A DNA stretch of 64,000 nucleotides from Nymphalis io (Eukaryota; Arthropoda; Insecta; Lepidoptera; Nymphalidae): positions 1,876,501 through 1,940,500 of the forward strand of contig NC_065917.1 of assembly GCF_905147045.1 (NCBI RefSeq), given 5' to 3'. Of the stretch, positions 1 to 12,100 are shown in pieces; positions within the stretch are counted from its first letter, which is position 1; each line of letters opens with the position of its first letter. Under the pieces are notes generated by a model, which was not told the origin of the DNA, searched no databases, and worked only from the letters and a program-made list of their open reading frames with translations. Made by a program: the position numbers and the translations under genes.

Positions 1-104
1 GAATTAAAATAAATAATATAAATCATAAATATTCTTTGAAAACATATGTATTTTTGTGTTAATGGAGAAAATATTTGAAATATATAATAAACTTATTCAG
101 GCAA

Positions 105-112
105 TGACGTCA
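105..112. promoter_or_regulatory. CRE-like palindrome upstream of the TMEM26 start codon
   Basis: TGACGTCA, a perfect CREB/ATF consensus, lies 28 bases before the ATG. It could be a promoter element. However, TTATTCAG at 93-100 also resembles a splice acceptor, in which case the site lies in a 5' UTR exon. Confidence 0.4.
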
Positions 113-139
113 TAGTCAATGAAGTGATCATAAATCGCA

Positions 140-3100
140 ATGGCCAACATAGGGAAGGTTCTCGCAACCATTAAGGCTATCATCACTCGGCTCGTGTTTG
201 CGTGTCACGGGATCATTGCGATCTGGCAAGTTACGGTATTCAAAGACAGCTTGGAGTATTGGTATTTAGCTTCGCCGATTTTACTTTTAATTTTCGAAGG
301 TGTCTTCACATTGACGATAAAGGAAAACCAGGAGTGGAAATGGTGAGTGTGAACTGATTTATACATTTTTAAATAATAAGAAAATAATTGAAGATCGAAT
401 TTAATTGAAATGTTAGAGACGTTTCTAAAGTAGAGAACTTATATTTTAGCCACGTGAACGCACGTTATATTTATGATTAATCGTCACAGACTATATGAGC
501 GTCCGTGTAATTGTAATTATTTTATTTGCTATTTTTTTACAACTATGTTAAAGAAAGTAACACTACTTGCTGTAGCAGCATTTTTACTGTTTACAGTTTT
601 TGAATAATTTGTTGTTAATTCTACAATAACACTCAGATTCGTGTACATTAAACCAAATAAGTCTTTATTGTTGTGAACCCATACGGGCATTTTTGAATTG
701 TCATTTTACAGTACTAAGTTAAACGTAAAACTACGGTTCGGAATGAAAGGAATTCTAACGAAAAGAACCTGCAAGAAATTCAGTAGTTAGGTACTCATTT
801 TCACCTTTTAAATAAAATATATATATATTTTTTTTTATATCCTAGTACATTTTTTCACACACGGCCATCTGATCCCAAATTAAGCTTGTACAAAGCTTGT
901 GCTATGGAAACCAGACAACTGATATACTACATATACTACTTTTCTTTTGTAAATACATACTTTTATAGATAATTACACCCAGACTCAGGACAAACAGACA
1001 TGTTCATGCACACAAATGTCTGTCCTGGGTGGGAATCGAACCCACAACCTTCGGCGTGAAAGGCAAGTATCTACGAACCACGCCAACCGGCTCGTCAAAA
1101 TATATAGTTAACTATACATATCCTGCTTGGAAATCAACAAATATTAACTCCACGTTCTTTTATTATTCTATATATATCTGTTAAGCTTTGATGAAATTTA
1201 TTAAGGAGCGGGTTTGAGCCAAGCAAGGACATACCTACTTTTTTATCTAAATCCTTCCCCTATTTTCCATATCGAGCGAAGACACAGGCGAAAACTAACT
1301 TAATAATAATAATTCGTATTACATATAATATTTTATTACAAGCTGAAATTCAAAACGATTTTCTATTTAAAGCCAGTCAAGTTAAGGAATGATTCCTAAT
1401 TAGGGGTGTGGATACATGATATGACAGCCGGAAGTGCCATTAGAGCGAACACCGACATTACAAACCGAACATTAGCGATGGAAAGAAATCGAGAATAATT
1501 AAGGACAATTGTGTGTGATTTTTTTAATTTAAAATATGTAGGCAGACTGGCAAAATTGTCATATAATAGTAAGTTTATCATCGCCCATATATATTCGTAT
1601 GGTAAGAAGTATTACTATACCTCATGTCACCAATGCGCCACCAACCTTGTGAACTAAGATGTCATGTCCCTTGTGCCTGTAGTTACACTGGCTTACTCAC
1701 CCTAGAAACCGGAACAACAATGGTCAAATCAATTCTTCGCCCGAGTAAACAGGATGCTTCTAGCAAGCGTACACCCCAGACCGTGTTAATGTCATCAGGC
1801 AAGTCAACGGTCAAACGCTTGTCTACATGTGATAAAAAAAAATATACTATATATAAAAGCATTGCACTTACTCATCGATTCCCAAAAAATCTACCACCGT
1901 TTCGGAAAGAAACACCTCAGTTTTGAGAGAACTGACGAAAGAAACACAATGCGATTATATTTTTTTAACAACAATTGTATTAAAAAAACAATATTTTAGC
2001 GAACGTTTCATTGGTCAGTTCTGTGTAAAGTTTCCGCTAGTTAATTATTTATAATTTATTTTAGGGTTATGTGGAAGCCAGTGTCATATGAAGTGATCAT
2101 ATATTCTACCGCTAAACAGAAATATTTAGTGTTGTTGAGTTCCGGTTTGAAGGGCGAGTGTAGCTACAGGCACAAGGGACATAACATATTAGTTCCCAAG
2201 GTTGATGGCGCTGACGATGTAACGGTTAATATTGCTTTCATCGCTAATGTCTATGCGGGCGGTGGCTTATCATCAGGCAGCCCTTTTCCTCGTTCGCCTA
2301 CCTAGTTTCTAAGCTTTAATCTTCAATATAAACACTGATGGAAGAGCAGCGGAGCATGCTTATTTATCTCTATATATATATCTAACTTAGATAAATAACA
2401 TATCTAACTTAGATAAATGACATAATAAATATTCATTTAATTATATATTAATTATTAATATATATACATAGCATCCAGAAGTGAAAACTTCATAAAAACA
2501 TCGAATTGGTCTTTTTAAAAATAGAACAGCAAATCATACAAATTGATGTTAATAACTCACTCAATTACTCTTAAAAATCCAAATATCACAATTGTACACA
2601 TTACAAATCACAAGTCGCGCTAATAATTAATTAATTGCCTTACCTCTCTGTTCACAAACAAAATGGCGGTTCGAAATTAGCGCGCCTTTTTTTTTACAAC
2701 GCTGTTTTATGAATTAAGGAATCTCCTAACTATACATATTTATTTAATCCCCTTTATTTGTGTAATAAAATCCAAGGTGTTAATGACCTCTAAACGTTGG
2801 AGGTCGGATAGAGTTGACATTTGTAGCTTTTGTGAAAGCTCGCTCAACTGAAACGTACCTTGACAGGGTGTAGGGGTTAAATAAAACTACACGGAGTAAC
2901 TATTACAAAATAGTTTTATATTATTTTAAGCAGTTCCTAAGTAATGTTATATAAGATAATGTTTAAATAAACAATATAGGTTATACTGAAACGAAAACTC
3001 AAACCAAAGGAAGTATTTTTTTTTTGTTATATGTACTAAATTATTGTAACTTTAGTATTTTTTATTCAACTTTATACCTTGCGACAGCCTATGAATGTCG

Positions 3101-6100
3101 CACTGCCGGGCTAAGGCCTCTTCTCACTTTTTGAGGAGAAGGTTTGGAGCTTATTCCACAACGCTGTCCCAATGCGGTTTGGTAGAATACACATGTGGCA
3201 GAATTTCAGTGAAATTCGACACATGCAGGTTTCCTCACGATGTTTTCCTTTAACGTCATGCACGAGATTAATTACAATACACCATTTACGTCTAAATTGA
3301 CCCTCATACGTAACATTTTTTATGATAAGACCATAGACAAATTAGTACTTTTTATAGTTTTAACATATCCCTAAAATTATCCACAAATTGAGCGTAAAGC
3401 TTGTGTTACATCGCTAAGTGGCACATTAACCATTGTGCTATTGACGCTTTATAATTTCTCTGCTCGTAAAGGAAACCATTGTTAGGAAACCTGCATATTT
3501 TATCCCAGAAAGCATTCAAAATGCCTTAGTTGTTCAATTCAAAATATCAGTAAAGGAACGCTTGTGTGCTAGGGGTTTACACAATTATTGAATTTATGGA
3601 TGATAGCACAACTTGGGAATGAAACGATCGCCGCATGGCTATTTCTCAACCGTACCGTACCGTAACAGCCTGTGAATGTCCCACTGCTGGGCTAAAGGCT
3701 TCCTCTCCTCTTTTTGAGGAGAAGGTGTGGAGCTTATTCCACCACGCTGCTCAAATGCGGGTTGGTGGAATACACATGTGGCAGAATTTCAGTGAAATTA
3801 GACATATGCAGGTTTTCTCGCGATGTTTTCCTTCACCGAAAAGCACGAGATGAATTATAATCACAAATTAAGCACATGAAAATTTAGTGCTTGCCCGGTC
3901 TTGAACCCGCGATCATCGGTTAAGATTCACGCGTTCTTACCACTGGGCCATCGTGGCTCATTATTTTTAAACACAACTTGATATAAAAAAGCCCGCTGAG
4001 TTTCTTTCGCCGGTTCTTCTTACGGCTAGGTGATTCTTTCCGAACCGGTGGTAGTTTCTAATATAACTATCAATAAGGAAGTGTAATGCTTCTATGTTGA
4101 ATAAAGTATACCCTTTCTCAAGCACAAGAGGAGTAAACCAAAATAAACAACTTTGACACCGATTGATTTGATTCGATCATTGGTCGAGATCTTGAATAAT
4201 CTATGATATTCACTATGGGTTCGCGAGAAATGGCGTTTTAAATGTCCGCGAAGTTGTAATCGGAACTTCGAAAGTTAAATTAATATGATTATTTATATAT
4301 ATAGTTAAGTGGAATAGTGTTGTATTAAAATAAAGGTAAATTAATCAAGAACTGTTTGTAGCTGGGTTCGCAACCGTACGATGATTATCGTACAAGTACG
4401 ATAATTTCATAACTACGTACGATGTAAGATGGTACACTTCTATTGTACGTGGATTGTACGATAATTCCACTATGATGCAAAATTTGATAATTACACTGTC
4501 AGCGCCATCTATTCGCTCATTTATTTCTTTGGAAAATTGCAGCCGCTTCATGGAGCGTTCTTTTCATTGGTTGATACTGTCTGTCGATCAGCGACCAATA
4601 CCGATATCTTGCTTTGATGCGGAGTGTTGGCAGTTACTGTCTTTTTGAATTTGATCATTACAATATTTCGCGTATATATTGCGTATTTTTTGTTTCTTAT
4701 TTATTTTGTTTGTCTTTTACAAAAAGATTAAAAATAGTACATGCAAAGTTAAGTTTTATAGATATTTGTATAATCTGTTCTCGCAGATATAGAATGTATT
4801 GAATTAGAATTTTAATATTAAATTTTGCCAAACGTTCTTTGTATAACTGTCTGTGCGAAAAATTCTTTTCATGAAAAGCAAGATGTTTCGTGAAGGCTCG
4901 TTGAATACTCTCAATACGCTGAGAGTGTACGCTATAAAATGGATTCAAGACAGCTACGTACTAATGAATTGTACAAGAGTAATTTAGTTTTCCCTGAAAA
5001 GCCTTGAGTGTTCCGCTTGATGAAACCAAGATTTTGAGCAGCTTTAACAACTATATTATCAACATGAGTTACAAAAGTTAGACGCCCGTCAATAGTGACT
5101 TCTAAGTCTTTAATTTGCGATAACTCTTGTAATATTTTATTTTCAATTGAGTAACTAGAAAGCAGCGGTTTTTTCTTACGAGTAAATTTTATATGAAAAC
5201 ATTTGCCTACATTAAGAGTCATATTGTTGAGATGACACCATGCAATAATATTGTTGAGGTCGTATTGTATTAAATCTATGTCTGAGTTGGATTTTACTGT
5301 TTTGTATATTTTGAGATCGTAAGCAAACAATGAACACTTACAATACTTTATATTCTCAGTTATATCGTTTATAAAAACAAGAAACAAGAGTGGACCCAAA
5401 TGTGAGCCCTGTGGAACCCCACTTTTAGCAAAATATATCTGAGATTCAAACTCAGTTACGGCAACTATAAAAGATCTTTGTGTAAAATATGACAGAAGCA
5501 ATCTACGTAGAGCAGTTCCCAGGCCATACTGATGTAATTTTTTAAGAAGTATTTGATGATTTACTTTGTCAAATGCGTTGCTGAAATCAGTATATATAGC
5601 ATCTATCTGGTCCCCCCTGTCCATCGCTAATGCCAAGTCTGAAGTAAAAAGTGTTAGATTAGTTTGAACTGATAACCCGTCTCTAAAACCGTGTTGCGAA
5701 TGTGTGATGATGTTGTTAAAATGTTTATTAAGCAAGGGATACACAAGGCTCTCAAACAGCTTAGAAAGACCGGAGAGGATGGAGATTAGACGGTAGTTCT
5801 TAATGTCCGATCGGTCTCCTTTTTTATAAACTGGTACTATTCGAGCTTTTTTCCATTCCTCGGGAAAAATACCGTTTTTTATAGAATTATTAAAAATTAA
5901 CGTCAATGGAAAAGCTAGAGCAGAGCCGCATCTTTTTATGAAAATAGGTGGAATTCCGTCTGGACCCGCACCTTTTTAAGGTTTTATTTTTTCTTAAAAC
6001 CTCTGCTACATTAAATGTTATTTTAGTAAGTGTTGCAATTTTGTAATGTGAGTTATATATGTGTGAAGTAATTGTACATTATTTGGGGTTATCGTGTGTG

Positions 6101-9100
6101 TACATTCATTAGGATAAACAGAAGAAAAGTGGCTTGCGAAAAGGTTGACTATTTCTACTCCTGAACTAGTGCTAATGCCACCCAACGACATAGATGTAGG
6201 CAAAAAATTTACGTTACGTTTGCTTTTATAGTAACTCCAAAAGGACGTCGGATTCTTGTGAATATTATATTCGACGTTTCTTTTGTGGTTATTATAACAA
6301 CTATCAAATAAATCATGGCAGCGACTACGCAATATTTGAAATTCAAGTTTATCCCTAGGGTTACCATATTTTCGGCCCAATTCTGTGGAACGTTGGCTTC
6401 CTTCCTTCCTACCCAACGTGGGAGGACTGGGATCGCTATGCCGGTATAGTGAGGTCGATGGCCCTGTACGGTGCCCCGATATGGGTGGACGCACTCACCG
6501 CACAAAACCGGGCTCTCCTGCGGAAGCCGCAGAAGGTCATAGCGATGAGGGCGATCAGGGGATATCGTACGGTGTCCTGGACAGCGGCGACTCTCCTCGC
6601 GGGCGACCCGCCCTGGGAACTCCAGGCGGAGGTGCTCGCGGAGGTGTACCGCTTCCGGGCCGAGGCGAGGGAACGTGGCGACCGTCCAGGGTCGGCGGAG
6701 GTCGGGCGGATCAGGGCTCTAGCCCAGCAGGCCCTGATCACCCGATGGGAGGAGGACCTGGGGTCCCCCACGGCGGGCCTGGTGACAGTGGAGGCGGTAC
6801 GTCCCTTGAGTTGCTGGGTCAAAAGGAAACGAGGCACGCTCTCGTTCAGGCTGACGCAGGTGCTTACCGGACATGGCTGTTTCGGTAAGTATCTGCACGA
6901 GATAGCGCGGCGGGAGGTGTCACCCTCCTGCCACGAGTGTGGTCCGCCATTCGACACGGCGCATCACACCCTGACGGAGTGTGAGGCCCGCATAGGTGGG
7001 CCAGCCGTCAGATCACCACGGTAGCATGCGAAAGCGATCCCGTGGCGCTCCTCGTTAAGACGGAAAGGGTACCGCTGGTTTTTTAGTGGGTATCCCGATG
7101 TTCGGGGCGCACTCGGCGCCTTGGACACCGGCGAGTCCCACATACCCCCCACTGTTCCCGTAGGGGAAACGCGTAATGCGTTTTTCCAGCGTTAAAAAAA
7201 AAGGGTTACCATATTTACGATATTTGGTATGGAGTTTCTCTTTCTCCTTGAGTAACTTAGGAAAGTTGTGTTTGAACCATTTAGGATACTTAGAATTCCG
7301 TAATTTTCGCTTAGGTACTAATCGCTCTATTATTTCATACAGAGTGCTGTAAGTATCTCTATCATATCATATCTCATTAACATTATTACAATTGGAAAAT
7401 TTATAGTACCGATCAATATTTTTTAATTCGTTACCAATCTCTGCATAATCAGCCTTATAAAAATTGTATCCTATACAGATTTTGGGTCGGATGTATGATA
7501 TATGAGGGTACGAGACACTTATTAACAGATTAGGATGATACTGATCTAGTCTACTTAACAAGTCAAATGGCTTAGTCAACGTTACATTAACCATATTCGT
7601 AATTACCAAGTCTAAGACTCTGTCATCACAGTTCTTAATATTGTTGTACTGGTGCAAGTCGTAAGCAGACATGAAATCAATTATCGAGTAACCGAGAGCG
7701 TTATGATAATTTTAATAAGCCGAGATGGCCCAGTGGTAAGAATGCGTGAATCTTAACCGATGATTATGGGTTCAAACCCGGGCAAGCACCACTGAATTTT
7801 CATGTGCTTAATTTGTGATTATAATTCATCTCGTGCTTTACGGTGAAGGAAAACATCGTGAGGAAACCTGCATGTGTCTAATTTCACTAAAATTCTGCCA
7901 CATGTGAATTCTACCAACCCGCATTGGAGCAGCGTGATGGAATAAGCTCCAAACCTTCTCCTCAAAAAGAGGAGAAGAGGCCTTAGCCCAGCAGTGGGAC
8001 ATTCACAGGCTGTTACGGTTATGATAATTTGATGGAATCATATACGTACAATCATCACCTGCATTCCATTCAATAGTCTATATTAAAATCGCCTATTACT
8101 ATTACATCATCAATTTGATTAGTAACATCTATATTTTCAAAAAAATTTTTAGCATTTTCTACTTTTACCGGTGATGGTATGTATACAACACAAAGACCGA
8201 CTTTTTTAACCGAATCACTGGTTATGTCTAATATAACAAACATCATTTCATTGTCAGTCTTCCAATGACATACTCGGCAAGAAAAAATATCTTTAGATAT
8301 TGTAATTAATACGCCTCTTCCGTCTTTTTTTGAGAGTTCCGAACAAAATCGATCCTTCCTGTATACTATATAGCGCGAATCAAACGGCTCGTTACTCGAG
8401 ATTGTGAAGTTCAACCATGTTTCAGTAAAAACTAGAACTTTATAGTTACGTTTAAAGACATTTATTATCTCAAAAGATTTACATTCAAATCACTTACAGG
8501 AAAATTACAGAACAATAAGAATAAAAAAAGGATTAGAAAAGAAAAGAAGGTTAGAATTTAGGATATTTTTCAGGATATTGTTCGTTTTTGTTCTTAAGCC
8601 TCTTACGTTTTGATAGTATATATCTAACATTTTGTTAACTTAACACCCATAACACTCGTAGAATAATGACGTCAGTTTATAAGCTTCAGACAATTTTCAT
8701 TCTTGATTTGTTTTGCCTGGCTGAATTCATCCTTACGTACAAAGATTCTTCCATTTCTGACCCAAGTAAAGCGGTATTTCATTTCCTTGGCTCTAATGCG
8801 TGTGGCTGCGTGAAGTGCTTTATTTGATGGCGATAAATGTTCTGAAGCATATATGGGTTTACATGTCCCTCCAATTCCGAGATGATGTGAATTTAGTTTT
8901 TCTTTAGAATTTTTTTTTATTGAATTGAGCAACAGCCGCTAACATCGCGTCTCGTCTGTCTCTCTCTCTCGTATGACTTGCACTTTGTAGCTTGACGATG
9001 ACGGATCGCGGTTTCTCAGTGTTTCGGTTAAATTACTCAACATGTTTTATGTCGTCTTCCGTCAAAGGTTTTACACCAACATTACTTAATTGAACAATTA

Positions 9101-12100
9101 CATTTGATAATTTTTTATTTCTATGCTCAGGAATACCATTTATCTCAACATTGCACTCCCTCATATGCACTTCTACAGTATTTAATCTAGAGGTTAGGTC
9201 TTTTACAGAGGATTTAAGATTATAATTTTCACGTTTTAGTTGGTCAACAATGTTTGATTTTTCCTCAAGTTTTGCTTTCATTTGCTCCTACTGCGCATTA
9301 ATAAAGTTTAGTGATTCACAAAAACCTCTTATTTGATCATTAATAGTATTTAGCTGCGTGTTTCCTAAGTTCTGTAATGTTGAAGCTAACTCTTGCTGTA
9401 TAATGTTACGAAGTTTACATTCTGTGAGGTCTATATTATCGACTTTATATTGAGTATTGGTACATTGTGGTGATTGACTCAGCTTTTTACGTTTCGTAAC
9501 ATAAGATACTTCCATAATGTCCGTGGAAGATTTGTTACAATCTTCTAGAGCGGTGACTGACCTAACAGGTGTATGTATGTTTCCTATTTTTGGTTGCTTA
9601 TATTTTTTTTTTTTTTTATAGAATAGGAAGGTGGACGAGCATATGGGCCACCTGATGGTAAGTGGTCACCAAACGCCCTTAGACATTGGCATTGTAAGAA
9701 ATGTCAACCATCGCTTATAGCCAATGCGCCACCAACCTTGGGAACTAAGATTTTATGTCCCTTGTGCCTGTAATTACACTGGCTCACTCACCCTTCAAAC
9801 CGGAACACAACAATATCAAGTATTGCTGTTTTGCGGTAGAATATCTGATGAGTGGGTGGTACCTACCCAGACGGGCTTGCACAAAGCCCTACCACCAGTA
9901 AATTATTTAAACATTCAGGGCACTTTCCAGTTATTTTTTTTATGTAAATCCATTTGGTGGTCTCAGAGATACATTACCGCATTCAATATCATATTTCGCT
10001 TTGCAATCAATGCTAGTAAGAAATTCTTTTTTTTGGTAATGTCGTTTTGCATCCAGCGCAAATATTATTTAAGGGAGTATTGTACATTTTCGTAAGTAAA
10101 TCTTTGTTACAAAATTTCTAATGTTAATAAGTATTAAGCAGAGACTGAGAATCGAACTCGTGTCGTCCTTTATAAACTGACTTGAATCACACGATCAACG
10201 ACCGGACCAAGCCCTTATTAAGTTCCTAACACGAATTTTATGGTCTCTTTGTACTCAATCCTTTTGTATTATTAATGATCGGTAGATAGTGAAATGTTTA
10301 TAGCAAAACACCCGCCACACAAAAAAGTCTCACTATTTTGTTCAGATTAGATTGTATACGAAGTAAGCCTTACTAAAAACACAATTATTAACACTGTCAA
10401 TATTGATTTAATTTAGCTGATGATGTAATATTGACTTAATTAAAAACCAACTTGTCTTTTTTTTCTAACGCAAAGTACGAAATGTTAATGTCTTTTGAGT
10501 TAATTGTTATTTCCTTTTTTTATAAATAATACGATTTCCCAATTACTAATTAGTCTAGATGATATTCAACAACTACTGATTTGACTTTTTTGCACTTTTA
10601 ACCATGAAAACATTTTTTAATTACGGAGCTGCTCGTAAATGCGCCACAGCAGTGGCGCCAGTTATATAATATATAACAATCTCGTTGTCGTCGACTGTCT
10701 CGTTGGTCTAGTGGCTTGATGTAAGGTCGCAGACCCGGAGGTCCTGGGTTCAATTCCCAGGTCGGGCCAAAATTCTCAGTAGCAACCCGGAGTCTGGAAG
10801 TTGGAAGTGTGTACACTCCCGTGCCTCGGAAAGCACATAAAGCCTTTGGTCCTGCGTCTGAACTCTTTTCGGTCGCGTCGGATATTTCCTGCGTAATTGG
10901 CTAATCACTCTTGAGATTGGCCGCCGTGGCCGAAATCGTTCTAGAGGACATTAATATATAACAAAATACATTAAATATTGTTCATATATATACCAATATT
11001 TTTTATTTGTATTTTTTTTAGTTTACAACTGATTTAAACTATAAAGAAACATATTATTGTGTTTTTTTAATGTATTATAATCATTATGTACGATAATTTT
11101 GATCCATATATAATTTAATGGCCCTGGTACAATAATTGCCTGGCTTTAGGTTGAGAACACGCCTTTATAGTGCGTAATACATAATTTGTAAATCTACGGT
11201 TTGCTTACCTTTATTCATACTCCGATTGGAATATATTGATTTTGATTTGTCGGATGAAAATCCCTATCAGCTCCAAGCCTTATCCTCAAAAGGATGAAGG
11301 CTTTAGCTTAGCAATGAGATAATTAACTGATGTTATGTTACTTTCCATATAAACAAAAAATATACTGAAACTGTGGTACTTTGGTTTAAAATTGAAGAAA
11401 AAATATGCTAAAATTATAGTAGTGGAGCCGAGATGGCCCAGTGGTTAGAAGGCGTGAATCTCAATCGATATTCGTAGGCTAGAACCCGGGCAAGCACCAC
11501 TGAATTTTCATGTGCTTAATTTTTGTTTATAATTCATCTCGTGCTTGACGATGATGGAAAACATCGTGAGGAAACCTGATGTGTCAAATTTCACTGAAAT
11601 TCTGCTACATGTGTATTCAACTAACTCGCATTGGAGCAGCGTTGTGGAATAAGCTCCAAACCTTCTCCTCAAAAGGGAGAGGAGGCCTTAGCCCAGCAGT
11701 GGGACATTCACAGGCTGTTGCTGTACTGTTCTGTATGGTAGTGGGATTTAATTGAATCTTATAAAACGACGATTTAACAGTGCTCGCAATAACATCGATT
11801 AAGGTATATTTTGGTTTTGTTAATACGTTGTTAAATGTAAAATGCTAAAATAATTATTGTTGTAAATGCCTGTAATATTGTATCACAGTGCCTACTTATT
11901 GTTGTAATTTTTTGTTGTTTATTTTGTGAATGCTGCTTTTTATGTCAATAATTTTGATTACGTATATTAATTAAATACAACATTCTTAATAATACTGCGA
12001 ATACGAATGTGGGCACGAGGCTTTTTTATCTGTATAATTTTGTATTTTATATACATTAATTTCTTGGTTTATTATAGTATTTTTAACAATGGCTTGATTG

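Larger units (their letters stand above)
4932..8475 (-). pseudogene. Retrotransposon ORF2 remnant: endonuclease and reverse transcriptase
   Basis: The endonuclease part (8414-8070) has VYRKDR, a GRGVLITIS block and the IGDFNI motif of APE-type nucleases. A middle block with VLDLVITNMV lies at 7672-7367. The RT core (5906-4932) shows PVYKKGDRSDIKNYRLIS, HGFRDGLSVQTNL, DFSNAFDKVNH, SGVPQGSHLGPLLFLVFIND and FAYDLKIYK. The family's catalytic FADD is FAYD here, so one Asp is lost. Together with internal frame breaks this makes the RT inactive. A second endonuclease fragment of the same type lies at 18620-19440. Confidence 0.85.
4930..9545 (-). mobile_element. Near-full-length non-LTR retrotransposon (CR1/Jockey-like), dead, with two nested insertions
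   Basis: Reading on the minus strand: an ORF1 region (9515-8672), then an APE-type endonuclease and reverse transcriptase ORF2 (about 8475-4932). The element is split by an R1-like LINE at 6372-7201 and a SINE at 7719-8018. Removing the R1 insertion restores a continuous reading frame across the junction, so the host element was already there. ORF2 is broken and the RT active site is altered. It lies antisense in TMEM26 intron 1. Clade placement (CR1/L2/Jockey side) is inferred from RT motifs and is not firm. Confidence 0.85.

Noticed and set aside
2069..2305. Possible additional TMEM26 exon
   Set aside because: It coincides with repeat D, and exons 1 and 2 join in phase to give the family motif (W-F-C-P-S) without it.
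6385..6957. GC-rich open frames overlapping the R1-like fragment in other frames and on the minus strand
   Set aside because: Shadows of the real frame (6449-7024), which alone carries RT C-terminal motifs.
10700..10780. tRNA gene candidates (also the heads at 845-1097, 7719, 24415 and others)
   Set aside because: The A- and B-box-like sequences are heads of tRNA-derived SINEs with long bodies and tails. No complete cloverleaf with an independent gene context was seen.
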